Position numbers and translations under genes: made by a program. Source: Lysobacter capsici (GTDB lineage: Bacteria > Pseudomonadota > Gammaproteobacteria > Xanthomonadales > Xanthomonadaceae). Taken from it: a DNA stretch of 64,000 nucleotides. The DNA lies in the NCBI RefSeq assembly GCF_018732085.1, contig NZ_CP076103.1, forward strand, positions 5,642,001 to 5,706,000, read 5' to 3'. The notes beneath the pieces were generated by a model, which was not told where the DNA came from, ran no database searches, and was given only the letters and a program-made list of their open reading frames with translations. Below are positions 17,991 through 29,621 of this stretch, in pieces. How positions within the stretch are numbered: position 1 is the stretch's first letter; each line of letters starts with the position of its first letter.

Positions 17991-18689
17991 ATGAACAAAG
18001 TCCTGCTGATCGAGGACGACGCCCGTCTGGCCGGGTTGATCTCCGAATACCTGCAACGCTACGACTTTCAGACCCGCGTGGTGCTGCGCGGCGACCAGGC
18101 CTTGACCGCGATCGAGGCCGATCCGCCCGACGTGATCGTGCTCGACCTGATGTTGCCGGGCATGGACGGCTTCGATGTCTGCCGCCAGATCCGCAAGCAA
18201 TCGGATTTGCCGATCGTGATGCTGACCGCGCGCGCGGATCTGTTCGATCAGGTGACCGGGCTGGAAGTCGGCGCCGACGATTACGTGCTCAAGCCGGTGG
18301 AACCGCGGCTGCTGCTGGCGCGGCTGCGCGCGATCCTGCGCCGCAGCCAGGCGCAGCCGCAGGCCGCGATGCCGTCGCTGTTGAGCTACGGCGGGTTGCA
18401 GATCGACATGAGCGCGCGCCAGGTGTATTGGCGCGGCGAGGAGATCGACCTGAAGACCGCCGACTACAACCTGTTCGTGATCCTCGCCCAGGCCGCCGGC
18501 CGCGTGCTCAGCCGCGACGAACTGCTGCGGCGCTGGCGCGGTATCGGCTTCGACGGGGTCGATCGCACCGTCGATGTCAGCATCTCGCGGCTGCGCCGGC
18601 ACTTCGCCGACGATGCGCACGAGCCGCGCAAGATCAAGACGGTGTGGGGCCGCGGCTACTTGTTCAGCCCGATCGCCTGGGAGGACTGA
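17991..18689 (+). CDS. rstA: OmpR-family response regulator, RstA-like
   Basis: This 232-residue cytoplasmic regulator has a receiver domain with the acidic pair EDD near the start, phospho-acceptor Asp in VIVLDLMLPGMDG and the conserved Lys in YVLKPVE. The C-terminal winged helix ends in a segment matching E. coli RstA closely in layout: RGIGFDGVDRTVDVSISRLR and KTVWGRGYLFSPIAWE. The ATG at 17991 follows GAGGTGG. The kinase gene starts on the very next base after its stop. Confidence 0.92.
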   Translation: MNKVLLIEDDARLAGLISEYLQRYDFQTRVVLRGDQALTAIEADPPDVIVLDLMLPGMDGFDVCRQIRKQSDLPIVMLTARADLFDQVTGLEVGADDYVLKPVEPRLLLARLRAILRRSQAQPQAAMPSLLSYGGLQIDMSARQVYWRGEEIDLKTADYNLFVILAQAAGRVLSRDELLRRWRGIGFDGVDRTVDVSISRLRRHFADDAHEPRKIKTVWGRGYLFSPIAWED

Positions 18690-20054
18690 ATGCTGCAGAT
18701 GCTGGTGCGGCTGTACCTGACCGTGGCCGGCTTGCTGCTGTGCTCGTTCCTGTTGGTGCAGCAGGTGTTTCCGTATGTGTTCCCGGATCAGTACGGCGAA
18801 TCGGCGCGGCAAGAATTCGTCGGCGAACTGGCCCTGTTGCGCGAGCGTCTGGCCGGCGCGAGCGGCGAGCAACTGCGCGCCCGCGTCGCCGCGCTCAACC
18901 GCGTCACCGCCGATCGCTACCGCTTGCTGCCGGCATCGGGATTGAGCGCATTGTCGGCGCAGGTGCGCGACGACCTGCGCCGCTCTGATACCGCCAGCGA
19001 TCACGGCAACAGCGAGCACCACCACGTCTATCTGCGCCTGCGCGGCGGCGAAGTGATCCAGATCGGTTACGACGAAGGCGATTTCCCGATCCGCTACATC
19101 GCCTACTTCACCGTGTTCACGATGGTGCTGCTGGGACTGATGATCTGGCTGCAGCCGCACTGGCGCGACCTGGAGCGCCTGCGCGACGCGGCCGCGCGCT
19201 TCGGCGACGGCGACCTGAGCGCGCGCGCGCGATTGCGCGGCGGTTCCTCGATCCACCATCTGTGCATGTACTTCAACAACATGGCCGACCAGATCGGCCG
19301 GCTGATCCAGTCGCAGCGCGACATGGTCAACGCCGCCTCGCACGAGCTGCGCACGCCGATCATGCGGCTGGAATTCGGCCTGGCCAATCTGGCCGATACC
19401 CTCGACGACCGGGTCGCGCGCGCCCGCGTGCATGCGCTGCGCTGCGATGTGGAGGAACTCGACCTGCTGGTCGGCGAACTGCTGACCCTGGGCATGATGG
19501 AGCGCAACGGCCCGCTGCCGACCCTGGAGCAGGTCGACCTGGGCACGCTGCTGCGCGCCTCCACCGGCGTCTCGGCCGAGGAACTGCGGATTCGCGCGAC
19601 CACGATCGAATGGGCGATCGCGCCGGGCCTGGAGCAGATCGCGGTGGAGCCGCGCAGCCTGAGCCGCGCCTTCTCCAACCTGATGCGCAACGCGCTGCGC
19701 TATGCCGACAGCACGATCCGGGTCAGCGCGCAGGGCGACGGCGCGGCCTGGCGGCTGATCGTCGAGGACGACGGCGTGGGCATTCCGGTCGAGGACCGGC
19801 GCCGGGTGTTCGAACCGTTCTACCGCCTGGACCGTAGCCGCGACCGCGCCACCGGCGGCTTCGGCCTGGGCCTGAGCATCGTGCGCCAGGTGATCGAACG
19901 CCACGGCGGCGAGATCGAGGTCGACGGCTCGAGCCTGGGCGGCGCGCGTTTCGTCGCGCGCTTGCCGCGCCATCAGCCCGGCCTGTGGGCCGGCCGCAAC
20001 CGCGGCGAGGCCGAGGACCTGGACGAGCTGGAGCACTCCTTCCACATTCAATGA
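18690..20054 (+). CDS. rstB: Sensor histidine kinase, RstB-like
   Basis: A 454-residue inner-membrane kinase. There are two membrane helices (about residues 5-27 and 138-156) around a periplasmic sensor, then a HAMP linker. The phospho-acceptor box is ASHELRTPIMRLEFGLANL (His near residue 217), followed by the N box NLMRNALRYA and the G boxes DDGVGIP and GGFGLGLSIV. The stop of rstA and this start are adjacent, so the two are one operon. E. coli RstB responds to PhoPQ and acid; the signal here is unknown. The periplasmic part holds the run SEHHHVY. Confidence 0.92.
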   Translation: MLQMLVRLYLTVAGLLLCSFLLVQQVFPYVFPDQYGESARQEFVGELALLRERLAGASGEQLRARVAALNRVTADRYRLLPASGLSALSAQVRDDLRRSDTASDHGNSEHHHVYLRLRGGEVIQIGYDEGDFPIRYIAYFTVFTMVLLGLMIWLQPHWRDLERLRDAAARFGDGDLSARARLRGGSSIHHLCMYFNNMADQIGRLIQSQRDMVNAASHELRTPIMRLEFGLANLADTLDDRVARARVHALRCDVEELDLLVGELLTLGMMERNGPLPTLEQVDLGTLLRASTGVSAEELRIRATTIEWAIAPGLEQIAVEPRSLSRAFSNLMRNALRYADSTIRVSAQGDGAAWRLIVEDDGVGIPVEDRRRVFEPFYRLDRSRDRATGGFGLGLSIVRQVIERHGGEIEVDGSSLGGARFVARLPRHQPGLWAGRNRGEAEDLDELEHSFHIQ

Positions 20055-20143
20055 CCCTTTTTCGGCGCAAGCGGCGTTATTTGTTACGCAAGCTCCCACT
20101 ACCGCCCTACCGGCTTCCAGGAAGGAACCCCAAAGGACTTCTC

Positions 20144-20635
20144 ATGCATATGGATATGAATGCGTTCCCCGACGACGCCCGCCACGACGGCAGCGCCACC
20201 GAGTTGCTGTTCGACGATGTCGAATCGCAGGTGCTGGACCTGGCCAATCAGGCGATCGGCTACCTCGCCAGCGAACAACCCCGCCAGGCCGCCCAGCACT
20301 GGGCGCGCGCGATCGCGCTGGCCGACGCCGGCCTGCCGCAGGACGAAATCCGCTTCTGGTTGCGCAGCGGCGTCGCCGAGGCCTATTTCCAACTGGGCAA
20401 CGACGCGGCCTGCATCCACGCCGCGCGCGAGGCGCGGGCGTGGTGCCTGCAACAGCAGGCGCCGCTGGCGACCTTGCTGCTCGGCCAGGCCTTGCTGCGC
20501 AGCGGCCAGGTCGACGCGGCGCTGGACGCACTGCGCGAGGCGCGCTCGCTGATCGGCGGCGATTTCTTCGAAGCGCTGGATCCGTCCCTGCGCGAGACCA
20601 TCGCCGATCTGCTCGCGCAGACCCGCGCGGCCTGA
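20144..20635 (+). CDS. TPR-like helical-repeat protein, function unknown
   Basis: A 163-residue soluble protein of paired helices (QAIGYLASEQPRQAAQHWARA, then VAEAYFQLGNDAACIHAAREA) that look like tetratricopeptide repeats. AAAGGA at 20132-20137 supports the ATG at 20144, although the frame is open further upstream. It lies 89 bp behind the RstB-like kinase on the same strand, so it may be co-transcribed and act with that system. No enzymatic motif is seen. Confidence 0.75.
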   Translation: MHMDMNAFPDDARHDGSATELLFDDVESQVLDLANQAIGYLASEQPRQAAQHWARAIALADAGLPQDEIRFWLRSGVAEAYFQLGNDAACIHAAREARAWCLQQQAPLATLLLGQALLRSGQVDAALDALREARSLIGGDFFEALDPSLRETIADLLAQTRAA

Positions 20636-20701
20636 GCGGCGCGCGACGCGGTTGGTCGCCGCCTCAGCCGGGCCAACCGACGCGAAGATGCGCGAGGCGG
20701 T

Positions 20702-21322
20702 TCAAAACCGCGTCCACCACTGCACCGAGCGTTCGAAATAACCGATCAAGGTCTGGCTCAGGCGCTGCCGGTCGGCCGGTTCGCCGCTGGCGATCACCCG
20801 GTCGACCGCGCTGTGCAGCGCGGTGAAGAAGATCACCGCGGTCAGGCGCGGGTCCGGCGCGACCCACACGCGCGCGGCGATCCCGCCTTCGAGCAGTTCG
20901 ACCAGCCGCTCGATCACCGGGTTTTCTTGCCAGGCGTGGCGGTCGTGGCTGCGCTGGTCGTGAAAGACCACGTCGTGCAAGGCGACGTGATCCAGGTAAC
21001 CGTCGACGCCGGTGCGCACAAAGGTACGCAGGCGCGCGCCCCAGTCGCCCGGCGGGCAGCGCGCCATCGCCGCGTCGAGGTGCGCGCAGTAATCGCTCAC
21101 GAAGCGATCCTGCATGGCCTGCAGCAATTGCTCGCGGGTGGCGTAGTGCTCGCGCGCGGTGCGCGGCGGCAGGCCGGCGGCGGCAGCGATTTCGGCCAGG
21201 CCGACGCGCTCGACCCCGCGTTCGATGAACAAGCGCTCGGCGGCGTCCATCAACGCGGCCGCGGCGGGTGGCGCGGCAGGCGGCGGCGAAACGGCGAGCG
21301 CGGACGACCGGGACGTCGTCAT
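20702..21322 (-). CDS. TetR-family transcriptional regulator
   Basis: A 206-residue repressor whose helix-turn-helix is seen in ALMDAAERLFIERGVERVGLAEIAAAAGL and RTAREHYATREQLLQAM. The C-terminal part is a ligand-binding helical domain of unknown specificity. The ATG at 21322 has GAAGG upstream; a TTG five codons earlier is less likely. A perfect palindrome of Fur-box type lies 16-32 bases in front of the start. Confidence 0.9.
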   Translation of the reverse strand: MTTSRSSALAVSPPPAAPPAAAALMDAAERLFIERGVERVGLAEIAAAAGLPPRTAREHYATREQLLQAMQDRFVSDYCAHLDAAMARCPPGDWGARLRTFVRTGVDGYLDHVALHDVVFHDQRSHDRHAWQENPVIERLVELLEGGIAARVWVAPDPRLTAVIFFTALHSAVDRVIASGEPADRQRLSQTLIGYFERSVQWWTRF

Positions 21323-21337
21323 CGGAGCAGCCTTCAA

Positions 21338-21354
21338 ATGAGAATGGTTCTCAT
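21338..21354. promoter_or_regulatory. Fur-box-like palindrome
   Basis: ATGAGAA-TGG-TTCTCAT is a perfect inverted repeat with the AATGAGAATNNTTCTCATT look of Fur boxes in high-GC proteobacteria. It sits just upstream of the TetR gene and about 850 bp before the EntF-like synthetase. It may instead be the operator of the TetR protein itself. Confidence 0.5.
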
Positions 21355-22204
21355 CATAGCCGATTCAACAGTGTTGTGTCCGACCGGCCTGGACGGGTCG
21401 CATCTGTCGTACTCGCCGTCGGCGCACGCGCCCGCAATCGCCGATCGATCGCGAACCGATTTTCCCGCGCCGATAAATTTTCACCATTGCTCACCGACGT
21501 TTGCGACGGCGATCGATATTCGCATGAGACAAATCCATTCGCGCGCGAGAAAACCGATTGGCGTTCGCCGGAAACAAATCCGAAATCATCACAACCATTC
21601 CGTGAACTCTAACGTGCTTGCGAGCGCACGAAGAAACCCGCGATTTTTCAGGGAAAAACGCGACGCACGACGGCTTGTCCGGATTATCCGCGACGCAGTC
21701 GATGGCTGTATAAAAAGCTTCACATATCCGTCTTGTGATCCGGCTCTCACCGCACGCTTCGTAAATACTCGACTTGTGATCCGGCTCTCACCGATCTCGA
21801 TGGACACGGCCTGAGCGCTCGGGGATATTGATTCCGCAGGTGGCGTACGGCACTGCCGATAAGCCAGTTGCAAATCACCGCTTTGGAAGCGAGCCGCTTT
21901 TTTGCACGCCGCGCTCTGAAGATGCACCGCCCCCGAGCACGCACCACGCAGGACCGTCAGCACACCAATAAGAACTCAGGCCCGCCGTTCGCGCGCAAGC
22001 GCGCTGGATGCATACGGACAGGGCCATGCCCAGGCGCGCTGCGCCGCGGCCATGGCGGTATTTGAATCGCAAGACACATGGAGAGGGGGCCACTCGTAAG
22101 AACGAGTTGGCCGTAGGCTCGCGCGCGTCGAACACACGTGCCGTCGGACAGTGTCCGCCGGCCGCCGGTGGCGTGCGGCCCCACGGTCGCTCAGAGGAAG
22201 CGCA
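21355..22204. other. AT-richer 850 bp intergenic region before the EntF-like NRPS gene
   Basis: No convincing gene is seen on either strand. The stretch is less GC-rich than its neighbours, which suits a promoter region. It contains a 21-base direct repeat (21732-21752 and 21773-21793) and AT-rich stretches such as TATAAAAAGCTT around 21710. Confidence 0.6.
21732..21793. repeat. 21 bp direct repeat, two exact copies 41 bp apart
   Basis: CTTGTGATCCGGCTCTCACCG occurs at 21732-21752 and 21773-21793. Each copy contains GTGA-N8-TCAC, an inverted repeat near but not equal to the CRP/Clp site (GTGA-N6-TCAC). The 41 bp period is about four helical turns, as expected for cooperative regulator sites. 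Confidence 0.6.
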
Positions 22205-26221
<4,017 letters not shown>

Positions 26222-26231
26222 GGAGACGACT

Positions 26232-27647
26232 GTGTCCGCACCGACCTTAGCCATGCCCGCCGTCGGCCCGGCCGCCAACGACCACAGCGTCGACGGCCCG
26301 GTCCAACCCGGCGCGATCGTGATCTTCACCGTTGGCACCCAGGGCGACGCGCGCCCGTGCATCGGCCTGGGCCAGGCGCTGCACCGCGCCGGTTATCCGG
26401 TGCGCATCGTCACCAGCGCGAACTTCGCCCCGCTGGTGCGCGAGGCCGGGCTGGAGTTCTGCGCGATCAGCGCCGACTTCAGCGATCTGCTGACCAACAA
26501 CCCCGAGACCGTCGACAAGGCGCTCAATCCCTGGTTCCTGGTCAAGCACACTCGGGCGAAATTCGCCGAGTGGGCGGCGACCTGGGCCAAGGAAGCGCGC
26601 CCGGTGTGCAAGGGCGCGGCGCTGCTGATCGGCACCGGCATCGTCACCCAACTCGCCAAGGCGCTGGGCGAAGCGGAGAACGTACCGTTCCTGCAAGCGC
26701 ATCTGCAGCCGTTCACGCCGTCGCGCAAACTCTCGCCGCTGTCGTTCTGGTCCAAGCGCGAATTCCCCGGCTGGCTCAACATGGGGCTGTTCTCGGTGAT
26801 GAAGCTGCTGGCCTGGTACACGCTCAAGCCGGCGGTCAACGGCGCGATCCGCCCGCAGCTCGGGCTGCCGCTGTATCCGTGGTACGGCCCGTACTTCGAC
26901 AAGGACCCCGAGCGCATGCGGGTGTTGTACGGCTACAGCCGGCACATCCTGCCGCGGCCAGACGACTGGCCCGAACAGGTCTGCGTCACCGGCAGCTGGT
27001 TCCTCGATCAGGCCGGCGAATGGCAACCGCCGCAGTCGCTGACCGACTTTCTGGCCGAAGGCGAGAAACCCATCTACATCGGCTTCGGCAGCATGCTGGC
27101 CAACAACGCCGAAGCCTTCACCGACATCGTGGTCGACGCGGTGCGCCTGAGCGGCCGCCGCGCGGTGCTGGCGACCGGCTGGGGCGGTCTGCGTCGCGAG
27201 CCGGGACGCATGGACGATCAGATCTACGTGATCGAAGCCGCGCCGCACGACTGGCTGTTCCCGCGCATGGCGATGGCGATGCATCACGGCGGCGCCGGCA
27301 CCACGGTGGCCGCCGCGCGCGCCGGCATCCCGTCGGTGTTCGTGCCGTTCTTCGGCGATCAGCCGTTCTGGGCGCGACGCATGAACGAACTGGGCGTGGC
27401 GCCGCCGGCGCTGGACCGTCGCACGGTCGACGCGGCGCAGATGGCGCAGGCCATCGCGCAGGCGCTGGAACCTCAGCGCGTCGACGCCGCGCACGTATTG
27501 GGCGAAAAAATCCGCGCCGAGAACGGCAACGCGACCGCGGTGCGAACCTTGGGGGAGTGGGGCCTGCTGCCGCCATTGCGCGGCGGCCACGAGGCGGCGA
27601 CGCCGGCAACCGCGCCAACCAGCGAGCCGCTGGTGCAGGTGGCCTGA
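26232..27647 (+). CDS. GT1-family glycosyltransferase
   Basis: A 471-residue GT-B fold enzyme. The N-terminal acceptor domain opens with IFTVGTQGDARPCIGLGQAL, as in sterol glucosyltransferases and rhamnosyltransferases. The C-terminal donor domain has IGFGSML and the nucleotide-sugar loop MHHGGAGTTVAAARAGIPSV, followed by PFFGDQPFWARR. Translation starts at GTG, with AAGGAG seven bases before it; an ATG seven codons later is possible. Ten bases separate it from the NRPS stop, so the two are one operon. It probably glycosylates the NRPS product; donor sugar and acceptor are unknown. Confidence 0.9.
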   Translation: MSAPTLAMPAVGPAANDHSVDGPVQPGAIVIFTVGTQGDARPCIGLGQALHRAGYPVRIVTSANFAPLVREAGLEFCAISADFSDLLTNNPETVDKALNPWFLVKHTRAKFAEWAATWAKEARPVCKGAALLIGTGIVTQLAKALGEAENVPFLQAHLQPFTPSRKLSPLSFWSKREFPGWLNMGLFSVMKLLAWYTLKPAVNGAIRPQLGLPLYPWYGPYFDKDPERMRVLYGYSRHILPRPDDWPEQVCVTGSWFLDQAGEWQPPQSLTDFLAEGEKPIYIGFGSMLANNAEAFTDIVVDAVRLSGRRAVLATGWGGLRREPGRMDDQIYVIEAAPHDWLFPRMAMAMHHGGAGTTVAAARAGIPSVFVPFFGDQPFWARRMNELGVAPPALDRRTVDAAQMAQAIAQALEPQRVDAAHVLGEKIRAENGNATAVRTLGEWGLLPPLRGGHEAATPATAPTSEPLVQVA

Positions 27648-27671
27648 GCGACCGCGCCGGCCTGGGCGCGA

Positions 27672-27711
27672 GCGCTGCGGCCTCTGTCTTGCACGACAGA
27701 GGCCGCAGCGC
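27672..27711 (+). terminator. 17 bp perfect hairpin behind the NRPS-glycosyltransferase operon
   Basis: GCGCTGCGGCCTCTGTC pairs without mismatch with 27695-27711 around a 6-base loop, 24 bases after the stop codon. No U-tract follows, so it may work as a 3' end stabiliser or a Rho-dependent end rather than a simple intrinsic terminator. Confidence 0.6.
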
Positions 27712-27743
27712 GGCAAGCACATCGTCTTGCCCGTCATGCCTCC

Positions 27744-27976
27744 TGTAGGAGCGGCGCAAGCCGCGACCGCGAAACCAGGCTGACGACGCCGCTTCAATGA
27801 CGAATCCGAATTCCGTCCGGCGCTGGCCGTGCGCGACGGCAAGCCGTGTGACGCGGTCGCGGCTCGCGCCGCTCCTACAGGGAGAATCGGGACATCGCCG
27901 CACTCCCTTTAGCCCCTCTCCCGCTTGCGGCGACCGAAGGGAGTGCAGGGCTGAGAGGGGTTGGGGTGAGGGAAAG
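27744..27976. repeat. Intergenic repeat cluster: GTAGGAGCGGC palindromes and an interleaved stem element
   Basis: TGTAGGAGCGGCGCAAGCCG plus CGACCGCG (27744-27770) faces its reverse complement at 27854-27880. Next, CACTCCCT (27901-27908) pairs with AGGGAGTG (27938-27945) while CCCCTCTC (27913-27920) pairs with GAGAGGGG (27953-27960). The two stems interleave as in a pseudoknot. Similar elements are common between genes of Xanthomonadaceae. The 425 bp gap holds no gene. Confidence 0.65.
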
Positions 27977-28072
27977 ACGCATCGAAATCGCAGCCTCAGC
28001 GACACCCCTGGCGGACAATAACCGGCTGCCAGCGCGCTCCCCCACCGCGCCGCAAACCGCGAGGCGTCTGCG

Positions 28073-29344
28073 ATGAAAAGCACCGATGTCGAACTCGAAC
28101 GCCTGCGCATCCGCCGCGAGGCGCTGCGCGCCGAACTGGCCGCCGACACCACCCGCGCGACCGAACGCGAAGGCCGCGCGCTGTGCCTGTCCGGCGGCGG
28201 CTACCGCGCCGCGCTGTTCCACCTGGGCTCGCTGCTGCGGCTGCACGAAACCGGCCTGCTCGCCGGCACCACGTTATTCAGCTCGGTGTCCGGCGGCAGC
28301 ATCGTCTCGGCCTGGCTGGCCTGCCGTTACCTCGACACGCGCACCTCCAGCGACGAATCCTTCGCCGCCTGGAGCGATCGCATCGATTTCCGCGCGATCG
28401 TGGTCGAGCCGTTCCGCGCGGTGGCCGCGCGCGACCTGCGCACCTGGCCGGTGCTCGCCACCCTCGCCCACAACTGGCTCGCGCCCTCGCACCGCATCGC
28501 CCTGCTCGAACGCGGCTACATCTGTGCGCTCGGCGAACGCACGCTCGACGATCTGCCCGACGCGCCGGCGTTCGTGTTCTGCGCCACCGACCTGACCTTC
28601 GGGGTGAACTGGGAATTCTCGCGCCGCCGGGTCGGCGACTACCTCGCCGGCTACCTGCGCGACGGTGCGCGGCGCACGCGCCTGAGCGCCGCGGTCGCCG
28701 CGTCCTCGTCGTTCCCGCCGGTGTTCGGCCCGGTACGCTTCGAAGCCGCGCCCGGCGACTATCAGCGCGGCAATTACCAAGGCGACGATGCGCCGCTGCT
28801 GCGCTCGCGCATCGAACTCAGCGACGGCGGCGTGTATGACAACCTCGCCACCGAGCCGAGCCTGCGTCGTTATCGCGAAGTGCTGGTGTCCGACGCGGGC
28901 GGCCCGTTCGTGTTCGAAACCAAGCGCTGGTGGCTGCAAAAGCTGATGCGCTACACCCAGGTGATGAGCAACCAGGCCGAAGCGCTGCGCAAGCGGCTGT
29001 TCTTCGGCCAGGCCGGAAGCGGCGCGATGATCGGCGTGTATTGGGGCCTGACCGGCGACCGCGACGAAGGCGCCGACGGTTACAGCCCGGCGCTGGTGCG
29101 CGATGTGATCGGGCAGATCCGCACCGATCTGGATCGCTTCCTCGACCCGGAGTTCGAGGTGCTGGTCAACCACGGCTATTTCGCCTGTGTCGACGCGTTG
29201 TGGCGGCAACAGGACTGGGTCTCGCCGACCACGCCGGCCGCGGCGTGGCCGTATCCGCAGCGATCCAACGAAAGTCAGGTGCGGCGCTGGCTGCGTTTCA
29301 GCCATCGGCGCGTGCTGCATCGGCGCTGGTGGGGCGCGAGTTGA
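28073..29344 (+). CDS. Patatin-like phospholipase
   Basis: A 423-residue serine hydrolase of the patatin family. The oxyanion hole is LSGGGYRAALFHLG (about residues 39-52), the nucleophile elbow SVSGGS (about 73), and the catalytic Asp lies in LSDGGVYDN (about 252). These form the Ser-Asp dyad that cleaves acyl chains from lipids. No signal peptide is seen, so it is cytosolic or secreted by another route. The C-terminus is very rich in Arg and Trp (RWLRFSHRRVLHRRWWG), possibly a membrane-contact tail. Confidence 0.9.
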   Translation: MKSTDVELERLRIRREALRAELAADTTRATEREGRALCLSGGGYRAALFHLGSLLRLHETGLLAGTTLFSSVSGGSIVSAWLACRYLDTRTSSDESFAAWSDRIDFRAIVVEPFRAVAARDLRTWPVLATLAHNWLAPSHRIALLERGYICALGERTLDDLPDAPAFVFCATDLTFGVNWEFSRRRVGDYLAGYLRDGARRTRLSAAVAASSSFPPVFGPVRFEAAPGDYQRGNYQGDDAPLLRSRIELSDGGVYDNLATEPSLRRYREVLVSDAGGPFVFETKRWWLQKLMRYTQVMSNQAEALRKRLFFGQAGSGAMIGVYWGLTGDRDEGADGYSPALVRDVIGQIRTDLDRFLDPEFEVLVNHGYFACVDALWRQQDWVSPTTPAAAWPYPQRSNESQVRRWLRFSHRRVLHRRWWGAS

Positions 29345-29400
29345 GGCGAGGGTTCGGTTCCGGCACTGCTGTTCAAGATCATCGCGCCGCAGCGGAAAGC

Positions 29401-29540
29401 GTCGGGGCTCAAGCCCCTCCCACAAAAGACTTCGTGCTGCACGGACTCGCGTGAGAGTCTGACGTAGAAGCGACAACTGGTCGCACACGCCAACCACGAA
29501 AGCCGCGAGGTCTCTTGTGGGAGGGGCTTCAGCCCCGATG
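29401..29540. repeat. REP-like palindrome pair, inverted
   Basis: The reverse form GTCGGGGCTCAAGCCCCTCC (from 29401) and the forward form TGTGGGAGGGGCTTCAGCCC (29516-29540) flank 90 bases in the gap between two converging genes. They may help end transcription from both sides. Confidence 0.8.
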
Positions 29541-29621
29541 CTTTTCTCTCAGATCATCGCACCGGATCGAACAAAACCCAGTGCAAATCTCGAATAACGC
29601 ACTTGATGCAAGCTCGGCGAA

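Noticed and set aside
17661..20099. Minus-strand frame opposite the RstAB-like genes (812 residues)
   Set aside because: Low-information Gln/His/Arg-rich translation; the plus strand has two-component signatures.
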